Positions 16,079 through 24,925 of a stretch of DNA of 64,000 nucleotides are shown in pieces. This DNA comes from RFSX01 sp965230215 (lineage in GTDB: Bacteria; Bacteroidota; Bacteroidia; Chitinophagales; Saprospiraceae), in contig CBDDKN010000001.1 in NCBI GenBank assembly GCA_965230215.1, positions 1,922,001 through 1,986,000 on the forward strand, written 5' to 3'. The notes below the pieces were generated by a model. It was given only the letters and a program-made list of their open reading frames with translations. It did no database searches and had not been told where the DNA came from. The stretch's first letter is position 1, and each line of letters opens with the position of its first letter. A program made the position numbers and the translations under genes.

Positions 16079-17284
16079 CTATTTGAAAGCATTCAAGCCT
16101 GTCACATCCATACCTGTAATGAGCAAGTGGATGTCGTGAGTGCCTTCATAAGTGAGCACTGTTTCCAGGTTCATCATATGACGCATACATGGATATTCAT
16201 TTGTGATACCCATTCCGCCATGAATCTGTCTTGCTTCACGCGCGATTTCCAATGCTATATGAACATTATTTCTTTTGGCCATCGAAATCTGGGCAGGTGT
16301 AGCCTTTCCCTCATTCGCCAATGAACCCAATCTCCACGCAAGCAATTGTGCCTTTGTGATTTCTGTAATCATTTCGGCCAGCTTCTTTTGAGTCAACTGG
16401 AATCCTCCGATTGGTCTGCCAAACTGTTCACGCTCTAGGCTGTATCTCAATGCTGAATCATAACAATCCAATGCAGCACCCATCGCACCCCACGCAATAC
16501 CATATCTTGCTTTAGAAAGACAAGAAAGTGGGCCTTTAAGGCCGACAACTTCCGGGAGTATGTTACTCTTTGGAACTCGCACATCTTCAAATACCAATTC
16601 TCCCGTTATACTGGCTCTTAATGAATGCTTTCCATGAATTTCTGGTGCTGAAAATCCAGGCATATCTTTTTCAACGATCAAGCCCTGAATCTTACCATCT
16701 GGGTTTTTAGCCCACACAACGGCTATATCTGCAACGGGACTGTTTGTAATCCACATTTTAGAACCATTCAAGATGACATGATCACCATCATCTTTGAAAT
16801 ATGTGGTCATACCGCCCGGGTTGCTACCATGGTCTGGCTCAGTCAGGCCAAAACATCCAATGAATTCACCAGACCCCAGTTTTGGCAGGTATTTACGCTT
16901 CTGCTCCTCAGAACCAAATCTGTAGATAGGATACATCACCAAAGAACCTTGCACAGAAGCCATGGAACGGATTCCAGAGTCACCGCGCTCAAGTTCCTGC
17001 ATGATTACACCATAGGCAATTTCATCCATCCCGCCGCCTCCATATTCAAGAGGTAGGCTCGGTCCGAAAGCCCCTATTTCAGCCAACTGCTTAAAGAGAT
17101 GATGCGGACACTCACCGCGCTCATAATAATCTTCAATGATCGGCGTCACTTCAGATTTAACCCATTCACGTACAGCATCTCTGGCCAATAGATGATCCTC
17201 GTTTAAAAGTGCATCCACAGCATAATAATCATGATGCTGGTATCTGTCTACTTTTGCGCTTTTCGATTGACTGGTTTGGTTCAT
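16079..17284 (-). CDS. gcdH: Glutaryl-CoA dehydrogenase
   Basis: An FAD acyl-CoA dehydrogenase of 401 residues that oxidises and decarboxylates glutaryl-CoA to crotonyl-CoA in lysine/tryptophan breakdown. The match to human GCDH as I recall it is close: GSGEFIGCFGLTEPDHGSNPGGM, WITNSPVADIAVVWAK, SKARYGIAWGAMGAA, QLTQKKLAEMITEIT and NLETVLTYEGTHDIH. Glu380 in that last motif is the catalytic base. GTHDIH and the ARYGIAWG block separate GCDH from other acyl-CoA dehydrogenases. It is a single gene; no other lysine-degradation gene is in the window. Confidence 0.93.
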   Translation of the reverse strand: MNQTSQSKSAKVDRYQHHDYYAVDALLNEDHLLARDAVREWVKSEVTPIIEDYYERGECPHHLFKQLAEIGAFGPSLPLEYGGGGMDEIAYGVIMQELERGDSGIRSMASVQGSLVMYPIYRFGSEEQKRKYLPKLGSGEFIGCFGLTEPDHGSNPGGMTTYFKDDGDHVILNGSKMWITNSPVADIAVVWAKNPDGKIQGLIVEKDMPGFSAPEIHGKHSLRASITGELVFEDVRVPKSNILPEVVGLKGPLSCLSKARYGIAWGAMGAALDCYDSALRYSLEREQFGRPIGGFQLTQKKLAEMITEITKAQLLAWRLGSLANEGKATPAQISMAKRNNVHIALEIAREARQIHGGMGITNEYPCMRHMMNLETVLTYEGTHDIHLLITGMDVTGLNAFK

Positions 17285-17634
17285 ATATAATTTGATTTGG
17301 AGGCGTAAAGGTATAACAATATGAAATGATAATCTTACAGATTCCGTGATTTATAATTTCAAAAAAACTAGTGTTTTCCCCTATATAAAATGGGGGGATT
17401 GCCCTTAATAAAATAGATCTTCTCCGTCTTATCTTTGAATTGTTAAAGTCGTGTTCCCATAAAATTTCCCCATTTTTAGCTCGGACTAAGGGCACGCTTT
17501 TTAAGAAAGAGTGTCCGCCCTCTTCTCTCTCTTTTGTTGATTTAGGACTGGGAAGAGTGGTGGATTTTATTTTTTCCATTCTTCATTATCCCCATCTTAC
17601 TTTTTTGTTTCATCTTCATGCAAAATTTTGCAGG
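17285..17634. other. 350-bp intergenic region, divergent gcdH / folB
   Basis: No protein gene is convincing here: an open frame in each direction runs through it, but without family features. It holds the promoters of two divergent genes. At 17486-17512 there is an imperfect hairpin (GGGCAC ... GTGTCC around a CTTT/AAAG inner stem) inside the probable folB leader. I see no known riboswitch. Confidence 0.5.
17430..17437 (+). promoter_or_regulatory. Putative -7 box (TATCTTTG) upstream of folB
   Basis: TATCTTTG matches the Bacteroidota -7 consensus TAnnTTTG exactly. No good TTG is found about 19 bases upstream. If used, the folB mRNA has a leader of roughly 190 bases. Confidence 0.35.
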
Positions 17635-17982
17635 ATGAAGACAGTTGTTTCCCTAGAAGGTTTAGAATTCAAAGCTTATCACGGTTTCTATGATGAAGAG
17701 CGAAAGAGAGGTAATAGGTTTATCTGTGATATCGCAGTGGAATTGAAAAGTTTTGATTCCAGTGATGACAACATCACGGATACTGTCAATTATGAGGAGA
17801 TCTATCATATTGTGGATGAAGAGATGAAAAAAACCTGCAAGCTTATAGAGACAGTAGCCTATAATATTATCGAAAGGGTGAAATTGATCGATAATGTAAC
17901 CGGTGCTAAAGTCAAGATTATAAAACTTAACCCGCCATTGGTCGGTATAGCTTCTCAAGCCGTTGTAGAGATGAAATTCTAA
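17635..17982 (+). CDS. folB: Dihydroneopterin aldolase FolB
   Basis: FolB splits dihydroneopterin into 6-hydroxymethyl-dihydropterin and glycolaldehyde in folate synthesis. The protein from ATG 17635 is 115 residues, the family's usual length. It begins VSLEGLEFKAYHGFYDEERKRGNRF, the typical FolB start with the conserved Tyr-His-Gly and Glu, and contains TVNYEEIYHIV and the conserved lysine in KIIKLNPP. The frame is open further upstream, but those residues have no family similarity, so I reject the longer start. It stands alone between gcdH and the Oar-like receptor. Confidence 0.92.
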   Translation: MKTVVSLEGLEFKAYHGFYDEERKRGNRFICDIAVELKSFDSSDDNITDTVNYEEIYHIVDEEMKKTCKLIETVAYNIIERVKLIDNVTGAKVKIIKLNPPLVGIASQAVVEMKF

Positions 17983-18027
17983 TCAAAGCTTTTCCACACA
18001 TGTTGGTAATTCATCATGCATAAAGCC

Positions 18028-18056
18028 TTGGAAAATGTTTATCAATGTTAATTTAG
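18028..18056 (+). promoter_or_regulatory. Putative promoter of the Oar-like receptor gene
   Basis: TTG at 18028-18030 and TAATTTAG at 18049-18056 are 18 bases apart, close to the Bacteroidota pattern (TTG, then TAnnTTTG) with one mismatch in the -7 box. The gene starts 36 bases after it. Confidence 0.4.
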
Positions 18057-18091
18057 TGTGAAAATATTTTAAACTCTAAATTAACCTGACA

Positions 18092-21000
18092 ATGAAAACA
18101 CTACTTACTGCAGTCTTTCTTTGTTTTTCATCTATGGCTTTTGCACAGGTAACCACAGCCTCAATTGGGGGATTGGTGACTGATAGCAATAATGAGCCAC
18201 TGATTGGAGCAACCATCAAGGCTGTCCACGTGCCAAGTGGAACCATGTATGCAATCACTACCTTTGATAATGGTCGATATGCCATTAGAAATATGCGTGT
18301 TGGTGGACCTTACACCATTACAACCGAATACTTAGGATTCAGCCCTGGAGTGGATGAAAATATCTACTTAGAATTAGGTCAGAAACTTAATTTGAATATC
18401 AGTCTTCAAGAAGAAGGTATAATGGCAGATGAAATTGTTATTTCTGGATCAATGGATCCTATCTTGAATGGAGAAAGAACAGGTCCTGCCACCTCACTTA
18501 GCTCTGATGAAATCAATAATCTTCCGACAATTAGCCGTTCGGCTTCTGATTACACAAGACTCAATCCAATGTCTGCCGAAGGCGGCTCTTTTGCTGGACG
18601 AAACGATCAATTCAACAATTATTCTTTGGATGGGGCGATATTCAATAATCCTTTTGGGTTAGATGCGGCTACCCCTGGTGGTCAATCTAATGCTCAGCCA
18701 ATTTCATTGGATGCGATTGAACAAATCAATGTAGCAATTGCACCTTATGATGTAACACAATCAGGATTTACTGGTGCATCAATTAACTCTGTATCGAAAT
18801 CAGGAACCAATGAATTCAAAGGGACTGTTTTCGGCTTCTTTAGAAACAGTGGACTCACCGGAGGCAAGGTAGACGGAGAATCTATATTCAAGGGTGAACC
18901 AAAACAAACACAATTTGGATTTAGCTTAGGTGGACCCATCGTGAAAAACAAAGTTTTCTTCTTTGCCAATTTTGAAAAAGAGGATCGATCAGATTTAGGA
19001 TCTCTTTGGTCTCCTCAGGGCGGTGTCTCTGAAGGAAGTAACATATCTCGTGTGTCAGCTGCTGATATGGATTTGGTTTCCAATCTTCTTTCACAAAGAT
19101 ATGGATACGACACGGGTGCTAGTGAAGGCTTCATTCATGATGAAGATAATATAAAAGGTCTCTTTAAATTAGATTTTAACATTGGCACGAAGCACAAGCT
19201 TTCCGCTACCTACAATTTCTTAGATGCTTATAATGATAACCCAGCACACCCTTCTGCGCTAGGTAGAAGAGGTCCTGATTTTCTCACTTTGCAATTTGCC
19301 AACAGTGGCTATAGAATTAACAATCAGTTGCACCAGTTTAGGGCTGAGTTAAAATCATTCCTTAGCAATAGTGTTTCAAACAAATTCAGCGCAGGTTATA
19401 CACAGTTCAGAGATTCAAGAGATGCTGCATCTACACCATTTCCTGTTGTTAATATTTCAAAAGATGGAATTCGATACATAATTGCCGGTCATGAACCATT
19501 CTCAATTAATAATAGATTGGATCAGGATGTATTCCAGGTTAAAAACGAATTGAACCTATTCACTGGGAACCACAGCTGGACTTTCGGAGCTGCTTTTGAA
19601 AGATTTGATTTTAATAATTCATTCAATCTTGGAGCTTATGCTGGTTCAGCTTTTGCACCTGATATTCCAATTGATGAATTCCAGGCTTATATTGAAAGTG
19701 GAGCTCTAGACGATGCTGTAGCAACAGCTGATCAAGTATTTAAAGACAACAATGAAAACGATTCATGGGCATTAGCTGAAACGAATCTTGGTCAATTTTC
19801 AGTATATGGTCAGGATGAAATCCAAGTCTCTGGAAAACTGAATGTTACATTGGGTGTCAGACTTGATTTTCCTTTGTATTTTGATACGGCAGAAAAAATC
19901 CAAGAGAATATAGATAGAAACTGTTGCTATGATCCTTCAATCGTTTACTCAGATGAAGAAGGTAATGACGTAACCTTTGATCATACTCAATTGCCTTCAT
20001 CAACTCCATTGATCAATCCTCGAGTAGGTTTTAATTACGATATAAACGGTGACAGAACTGCACAGCTGAGAGGTGGAACTGGATTGTTTGCTGGTAGATT
20101 CCCATTTGTTTGGGTTGGAAACCAAGTGGCTAATCCAAATTTCTTCTTCTATAACATGACAGACCCTGATTTCAAATTCCCTCAAGTTTGGAGAACTAGT
20201 CTTGGATATGACCGTCAATTTGGCAATGGATGGATTGCAACTGTAGATCTTCTTTATACTAAAGACCTACAGGCTCAAGTGGTTAACAATTATGGACTAA
20301 GATTACCTACTGGAAGTCTTGAGGGACCTGATCCAAGACCTGTTTATTCAAATGACGACAGAGTACTTGTTTTTGGTGCTCCTACAAATGCATATGTATT
20401 TACAAATGTGGATGGAGGGTACTCATTTAATGCATCATTCTCGGTTGAGAGAAACTGGAACAATACATTTGTCAAACTAGCTTATAATTATCTGAAAGCT
20501 ACTGACGTAATGTCAATTGATGCTGAGATATCTTCAGACGCTTATGACAGAAATCCAGCGAACCCTATGCATACCAATGAACCATTGGTTTCTCCTTCTT
20601 TATATGGAAACAGACATAGAATCGTTGGTGTTGCTTCAAAGAAAATTCCTTGGGCTAATGAAAATCTTTCTACCACAATCAGCTTATTCTTCGAATATGT
20701 TGAAGGAAACAGATACAGCTATACCTATTCAGGTGATCTAAACAACGACGGATCTTTACTGAATGATCTTCTTTATATTCCTACAGATGCAGAGATAGAT
20801 CAAATGACATTCGCTGCTGAGGGACAAGCTGATGCTTTCAAAGCATTTATTGAACAAGATGATTATTTATCATCTCGAAGAGGTGATTTTGCAGAGAAGT
20901 ACGGTGCTCTTTCACCATGGTATAATACATGGGATCTTAGAGTTCTCCAGGATATCGGATTACCAGGATCTGATAATAAGTTCCAAATAAGTATTGATGT

Positions 21001-21205
21001 ACTTAACATAGGAAATTTAATCAACTCATCCTGGGGTGTCAGACAGTTTGCAACTGGTACTTCACTTGCACAACCAATTGGTGTAAGTGTAACGGATGGC
21101 AATCCTGTCTACTCATTTGATACTGATCTTACCAACACATTTTTCAATGACTTTAGTGCTGCTAGCAGATGGAGAATGCAACTTGGATTAAGATATATTT
21201 TCTAA
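18092..21205 (+). CDS. Oar-like TonB-dependent outer-membrane receptor
   Basis: A 1037-residue outer-membrane protein: signal peptide (MKTLLTAVFLCFSSMAFAQ), a carboxypeptidase-regulatory-like domain (about 24-107; GGLVTDSNNEPLIGATIKAV), a plug (about 125-235) and a large beta-barrel ending in LGLRYIF. The plug region with TRLNPMS, FNNYSLDGAIFNN, APYDVTQSGFTGASINSVSKSG and the barrel start GGPIVKNKVFFFANFE are hallmarks of the Oar (OmpA-related) group known from Myxococcus and widespread in Bacteroidota. In Myxococcus, Oar is needed for export or release of the PopC protease; in Bacteroidota the role is mostly untested. There is no STN domain and no SusD partner. A perfect palindromic terminator follows. 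Confidence 0.93.
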   Translation: MKTLLTAVFLCFSSMAFAQVTTASIGGLVTDSNNEPLIGATIKAVHVPSGTMYAITTFDNGRYAIRNMRVGGPYTITTEYLGFSPGVDENIYLELGQKLNLNISLQEEGIMADEIVISGSMDPILNGERTGPATSLSSDEINNLPTISRSASDYTRLNPMSAEGGSFAGRNDQFNNYSLDGAIFNNPFGLDAATPGGQSNAQPISLDAIEQINVAIAPYDVTQSGFTGASINSVSKSGTNEFKGTVFGFFRNSGLTGGKVDGESIFKGEPKQTQFGFSLGGPIVKNKVFFFANFEKEDRSDLGSLWSPQGGVSEGSNISRVSAADMDLVSNLLSQRYGYDTGASEGFIHDEDNIKGLFKLDFNIGTKHKLSATYNFLDAYNDNPAHPSALGRRGPDFLTLQFANSGYRINNQLHQFRAELKSFLSNSVSNKFSAGYTQFRDSRDAASTPFPVVNISKDGIRYIIAGHEPFSINNRLDQDVFQVKNELNLFTGNHSWTFGAAFERFDFNNSFNLGAYAGSAFAPDIPIDEFQAYIESGALDDAVATADQVFKDNNENDSWALAETNLGQFSVYGQDEIQVSGKLNVTLGVRLDFPLYFDTAEKIQENIDRNCCYDPSIVYSDEEGNDVTFDHTQLPSSTPLINPRVGFNYDINGDRTAQLRGGTGLFAGRFPFVWVGNQVANPNFFFYNMTDPDFKFPQVWRTSLGYDRQFGNGWIATVDLLYTKDLQAQVVNNYGLRLPTGSLEGPDPRPVYSNDDRVLVFGAPTNAYVFTNVDGGYSFNASFSVERNWNNTFVKLAYNYLKATDVMSIDAEISSDAYDRNPANPMHTNEPLVSPSLYGNRHRIVGVASKKIPWANENLSTTISLFFEYVEGNRYSYTYSGDLNNDGSLLNDLLYIPTDAEIDQMTFAAEGQADAFKAFIEQDDYLSSRRGDFAEKYGALSPWYNTWDLRVLQDIGLPGSDNKFQISIDVLNIGNLINSSWGVRQFATGTSLAQPIGVSVTDGNPVYSFDTDLTNTFFNDFSAASRWRMQLGLRYIF

Positions 21206-21220
21206 ACCAATAACTCGATA

Positions 21221-21257
21221 AATAAAGCCGGCTAATTAGCCGGCTTTATTATTTTTA
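21221..21257 (+). terminator. Intrinsic terminator, perfect 30-bp palindrome
   Basis: 21221-21250 is a perfect palindrome: AATAAAGCCGGCTAA followed by its exact reverse complement. T-rich sequence follows. It ends the Oar-like receptor transcript only a few bases before the next start codon at 21262, so the CAT-like gene probably depends on read-through or a promoter inside the terminator area. Confidence 0.85.
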
Positions 21258-21261
21258 TGAC

Positions 21262-21897
21262 ATGTCATTCAAAGTATTAAATATTGCGGAATGGCCTAGG
21301 AGGAACTCTTTCGAATTCTACAAGAATTTCGATGACCCCTATTTTAATGCCACTGTGAATGTTGATATGACATCGGTATACATGTACTGTAAGTCCAATG
21401 ATAAATCCTTCTTTCTCATGTCCATTTATATCTGTCTTGAAGCAGCCAATGCTGTGGAAAACTTCAAGATGAGATGGCATGATAACGGTATTAAAATATA
21501 TGACACAATTCATGGCGGCTCAACAATATTGTATGATGATGAAAGTTTTGGCTTTGCCTATTATACTTATGAAAAAGATCAAGATAAGTTTTTGAATACC
21601 TCAGGCGCGATTATTGACAAACTTAAAGCCAACAAAACCTTCAACCCATCCAGCAATAATGATGACTTGATCTATTTTTCATCCTTGCCGTGGTTCAGTT
21701 TTACCAGCTTCAAACATGCTCAGGATAAAAGCATCAACAACAGTATCCCGAGAATAACATTCGGAAAATATATTAAATCGGATACGAGCATACTGTTACC
21801 GATAAACATTGAAGTCAATCATGCATTCATGGATGGTTATCATCTCGGACTTTTCTTCCAGGAATTGGAAAAAGTAATAATACACTATGAAAATTAA
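21262..21897 (+). CDS. Chloramphenicol acetyltransferase-fold acyltransferase
   Basis: A 211-residue protein of the CatA fold. It keeps the family layout: an N-terminal RRNSFEFYKNFDDPYFN (like the RKEHFEFY region of CAT), the middle GFAYYTYEKD, IYFSSLPWFSFTSFKHA (like SSIPWFSFT) and the active-site NHAFMDGYH with His187 and Asp191 in the HxxxD pattern. True CAT has HHAVCDG; here the first His is Asn and the Cys is Met, so chloramphenicol is probably not the natural substrate. It overlaps the TrpF-like gene by 11 bp, which indicates translational coupling. Confidence 0.82.
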   Translation: MSFKVLNIAEWPRRNSFEFYKNFDDPYFNATVNVDMTSVYMYCKSNDKSFFLMSIYICLEAANAVENFKMRWHDNGIKIYDTIHGGSTILYDDESFGFAYYTYEKDQDKFLNTSGAIIDKLKANKTFNPSSNNDDLIYFSSLPWFSFTSFKHAQDKSINNSIPRITFGKYIKSDTSILLPINIEVNHAFMDGYHLGLFFQELEKVIIHYEN

Positions 21898-22534
21898 AAT
21901 CTGTTGTATTAAGTCTGTAGAAGAAGCGCGTATTGCGATCGACCATGGGGCTTCAGCTCTCGGATTGGTGGGACCAATGCCAAGTGGACCAGGACCTATT
22001 GATGTAAATACAGCAGGAGATATCAGAAAATCAATTCCAGAAGGCATCCACAGCTTTTACCTGACGAGCAAAACGTCTTTTGAAGATATAGCTGATGAAT
22101 ACAAGCTTGTCCAATCTACACATCTACAATTGACCGATCACACTCAGGAAGAAACCAGACTCAAAATACGGGCCGCCTTCCCTGATCTTAAAATAGTGCA
22201 GGTTGTCCATGTCATTGATGAGAGGGAAATAGACCTTGCCATTGAATATGCAAGCAGCTCTGATTACCTGCTATTAGACAGCGGCGCACCACAGAAAAGT
22301 ACAAAAGAACTCGGCGGTACAGGACGTACACATAATTGGGATATAAGTCGAAAAATAATCGAAGCTGTTGATATTCCAGTATTTCTGGCGGGAGGAATAA
22401 ATGCAAGCAATGTAGCAGATGCCATCGCAAGGGTTCAACCTCACGGTATTGATCTGTGTTCGGGTGTCAGAACAGATGATGTCTTGAATAGGGAAAAGCT
22501 CAAAGCTTTTTTTGATGCCATCCCCACTGTTTAA
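21887..22534 (+). CDS. Phosphoribosylanthranilate isomerase (TrpF)-like protein
   Basis: A 215-residue TIM-barrel protein with TrpF features: N-terminal KIKICCIKS (Cys6 fits the catalytic Cys of KICGI), LLLDS with the general-acid Asp at about residue 128, GGTGRTHNWDIS, VFLAGGINASNV and GIDLCSGVRTD (phosphate binding). However, the usual KICG is KICC, and the loop that normally reads like FAPxSPR is GPMPSGPGPI. That marks a paralogous subfamily. No other tryptophan gene is nearby; its partner is a CAT-fold acyltransferase whose end it overlaps. It may be a real TrpF or an isomerase with another substrate; I favour the second slightly. Confidence 0.78.
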   Translation: MKIKICCIKSVEEARIAIDHGASALGLVGPMPSGPGPIDVNTAGDIRKSIPEGIHSFYLTSKTSFEDIADEYKLVQSTHLQLTDHTQEETRLKIRAAFPDLKIVQVVHVIDEREIDLAIEYASSSDYLLLDSGAPQKSTKELGGTGRTHNWDISRKIIEAVDIPVFLAGGINASNVADAIARVQPHGIDLCSGVRTDDVLNREKLKAFFDAIPTV

Positions 22535-22604
22535 ACCACATTACTGGAATAAAAGCTCTTCAAATATTTGATTATATTCGGTTGGACAATCCCGATAGAT
22601 CAAG

Positions 22605-24056
22605 ATGGAAGAAAACCAGGAAATCATTCAGAATAAGGAACTCAACATTATTGAAGCCCTTATCCCACTCGTTGCATTGATTATACTTTTAGCCTTTAAT
22701 GTTTTTGTATTTAAAGATGACGCGCTTGGCGGATCCAATCAATTTGTACTGCTTCTTGGTGCAGCTATTGCCGGCATAGTTGGTCACTTTAACAAAGTAA
22801 GCCACAAACACATGATGTCCAAGGTTGGATCCAATCTTGAATCTACCACAGGCGCATTGATTATCCTGCTACTCGTGGGTTCACTGGCGGGAAGCTGGCT
22901 TCTGAGCGGTATTATCCCCTCCATGATATACTATGGTTTGCTCATTCTCAAACCTTCTATCTTTCTGCCAGCCACAGTTGTTATATGCGCCGTCATATCC
23001 GTAGCTACTGGTAGCTCCTGGACCACAAGTGCTACAGTGGGTATTGCACTCGTAGGCATTGGACAGGCGATGGGAATATCAACAGCCATGGTGGCCGGAG
23101 CAGTAATTTCAGGTGCCTATTTCGGTGATAAAATGTCACCCATGTCAGACACAACCAATCTGGCATCAGCAATGGCTGGGAGCGAACTGTTCAGCCACAT
23201 AAAGTATATGAGCCTTACAACAGTTCCTTCTATAATTATTACGCTCATTGTTTTTATAATTCTAAGTTTTACCATAACAACTTCAGGCACAACCGATGTT
23301 ACGGAACAGCTGAACGCATTGAATACAGCCTTTTATATTAGCCCCGTACTTTTTCTGGTACCAGCCATTGTGATTTTCATGATAATTAAAAAGACCAAAC
23401 CTATTGTGGCATTGCTTGCGGGGTCACTGCTGGGTGCCATATTCGCCATTATTTTTCAACCGGATCTGGTAGCCCAGGTAGCCGGAGCAGATAAGATGGG
23501 TTTTATTGCAGCGTACAAAGGCAGCATGAATGCCCTGACCACAGATATCAGTATTGCAACCAGCAATGCCGAACTGAGTGATTTACTTAGTTCGGGAGGT
23601 ATGAAAGGTATGTTGGGAACAGTTTGGCTTGTTATGTGCGCCATGGTTTTTGGAGGTGTTATGGAAGCAATTGGAGCTCTTTCACGCATAAGCGCAGCAC
23701 TTCTGGGCTTGGCCAAATCTGTATTCGGTTTGTTTGCAAGTACCGTGGCCAGTTGTCTGGCATTAAATGTAACCGCTTCAGATCAGTATCTGGCCATTGT
23801 TGTATCTGGGAAGATGTTCAAACAGGCCTATGAAGATCGCGAGTTGGCCCCTGAGAATCTGAGTCGTACTCTTGAAGACTCTGGAACCGTTACTTCCGTT
23901 CTTGTGCCTTGGAATACCTGTGGTGCATATCAAAGTGGCGTTTTGGGCGTATCTGTTTTTGATTACTTCATTTATGCGGTGTTCAATTATCTGAGTCCAT
24001 TCATGACTCTGCTTTATGCCTTTATTGGTATCAAGATCAAGAAGATTATAAAATAA
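22605..24056 (+). CDS. nhaC: NhaC-family Na+/H+ antiporter
   Basis: A 483-residue integral membrane protein with about 11-12 hydrophobic segments. The conserved NhaC core is seen: VATGSSWTTSATVGIALVGIGQAMG, GAVISGAYFGDKMSPMSDTTNLA and, in the second half, NVTASDQYLAIVVSGKMF and SRTLEDSGTVTSVLVPWNTCGAYQSGVLGV. NhaC proteins expel Na+ in exchange for protons and keep cytoplasmic pH and sodium in balance, fitting a marine cell. It starts 70 bp after the TrpF-like gene. Some NhaC relatives exchange other substrates (for example malate/lactate in MleN), so the ion specificity is not certain. Confidence 0.9.
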   Translation: MEENQEIIQNKELNIIEALIPLVALIILLAFNVFVFKDDALGGSNQFVLLLGAAIAGIVGHFNKVSHKHMMSKVGSNLESTTGALIILLLVGSLAGSWLLSGIIPSMIYYGLLILKPSIFLPATVVICAVISVATGSSWTTSATVGIALVGIGQAMGISTAMVAGAVISGAYFGDKMSPMSDTTNLASAMAGSELFSHIKYMSLTTVPSIIITLIVFIILSFTITTSGTTDVTEQLNALNTAFYISPVLFLVPAIVIFMIIKKTKPIVALLAGSLLGAIFAIIFQPDLVAQVAGADKMGFIAAYKGSMNALTTDISIATSNAELSDLLSSGGMKGMLGTVWLVMCAMVFGGVMEAIGALSRISAALLGLAKSVFGLFASTVASCLALNVTASDQYLAIVVSGKMFKQAYEDRELAPENLSRTLEDSGTVTSVLVPWNTCGAYQSGVLGVSVFDYFIYAVFNYLSPFMTLLYAFIGIKIKKIIK

Positions 24057-24084
24057 AAAAAGGGGACATCAGCGATGAACCCCC
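24055..24084 (-). terminator. Terminator-like hairpin reading on the minus strand
   Basis: On the minus strand GGGGG, an inner ATC/GAT pair and CCCC form a stem that is followed by seven T. In the plus direction no T run follows. It would stop a minus-strand transcript coming from 24.1-24.5 kb, yet no minus-strand protein gene lies there. Confidence 0.5.
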
Positions 24085-24531
24085 AATCTACCTATTCAAA
24101 TTTTTATTTCTGGTAAGGGCTTACCAAAACAAATATTTGTCCTTATAATAGGTTAGTTACATATAAACATCTACATTTTTAATTCATGATATTGTTGAGA
24201 TCGGAAGTGGATAATTTTGAAAATGAATAGCTCCGATCTATATAGTAGGATAGCAGTTAAGTGTTTATCCCGGTCATGATAAAGACATCTGCAATTCAAA
24301 ATACCCCTATCCTGATTCAAAAAAAGTTTAGTCAATAAGTCTCTTTTTTCCAATAAGCATGGAAATTGTAAAAAAGCTGACAAAGCCAGTTTGGCCTGAC
24401 AGGAAGAGCATGCAAAAAATTATGAACTACGATTGTAATTAAAAAGGATTTTCCCTAAATTTAAAAGACAGGTTTTCCAAAGGGATCTCCTTAGAATTGA
24501 AATAACATTATTGCTAACCAAAAATATTGAT
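24057..24531. other. 475-bp region without a protein gene; possible minus-strand small RNA
   Basis: No convincing coding region. The 70-codon minus-strand frame at 24171-24383 has no family features. Structures are present at the left end: ACCTATT (24090-24096) pairs with AATAGGT (24147-24153), and this encloses the hairpin GGTAAG/CTTACC and the palindrome ACAAATATTTGT (24129-24140). They lead straight into the minus-strand terminator. This could be a small RNA or a long 3' end. The right part contains the leader of hpf. Confidence 0.4.
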
Positions 24532-24828
24532 ATGGATATTAGAGTAGAGAAGGAATTCGTAGAAGGTAAAAACTATTTTGAAAATTATGCCCGTGAGAAT
24601 CTCCAGAAATATTTTCAAAACTATCCGTTCGTCGAATCTATCAAAGTGTTTTTTAGAGGTAATAAACACCCGAACAAGAAAATTAAACTTCAGGCGCGGT
24701 TAAAAGGAAAAGATGTTTTTGTAGAAGCTTCAGGCCCACAGCACGATATAGCACTGGACCTGGCGGCAGATAAACTTAGAAAACAGGTAGAAAAATATAA
24801 ATCCAAACATTACAAAAAAGCTTCCTAG
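24532..24828 (+). CDS. hpf: Ribosome hibernation-promoting factor, short HPF/RaiA family
   Basis: A 98-residue protein from ATG 24532. It has the beta-alpha-beta-beta-beta-alpha pattern of the HPF/YfiA family: NYFENYARENLQKYFQNYPFVESIKVFFRG, KKIKLQARLKGKDVFVEASGPQHDIALDLAADKLRKQVEKYKSKHYK. The ending with ADKLRKQ and the basic tail are typical. Such proteins sit in the decoding centre and park 70S or 100S ribosomes in stationary phase. There is no C-terminal dimerisation domain, so it is the short form. An upstream TTG at 24511 is in frame but not needed. A strong terminator follows. Confidence 0.9.
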   Translation: MDIRVEKEFVEGKNYFENYARENLQKYFQNYPFVESIKVFFRGNKHPNKKIKLQARLKGKDVFVEASGPQHDIALDLAADKLRKQVEKYKSKHYKKAS

Positions 24829-24838
24829 CGGGGCGGAG

Positions 24839-24868
24839 GGAGACTTGGCTTTCAAGTCTCCTTTTTTT
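24839..24868 (+). terminator. Intrinsic terminator of hpf
   Basis: A 9-bp perfect stem GGAGACTTG / CAAGTCTCC with a 5-base loop, followed by seven T. It lies 11 bases after the hpf stop. Confidence 0.92.
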
Positions 24869-24925
24869 ATTTCATCCCCTTCCATTCCAAATACATTTGA
24901 ATAAGTTTGCATCTCAATTAAACTT

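Noticed and set aside
17229..17579. A 116-codon minus-strand frame between gcdH and folB
   Set aside because: It overlaps the gcdH start in another frame and shows no recognisable domain.
21262..21897. Chloramphenicol resistance gene
   Set aside because: The active-site surroundings differ from CAT (N for H, M for C), and there is no mobile or resistance context.
24171..24383. A 70-codon minus-strand frame between nhaC and hpf
   Set aside because: No family features, ordinary composition of non-coding DNA, no promoter box; a structured RNA fits the neighbouring signals better.
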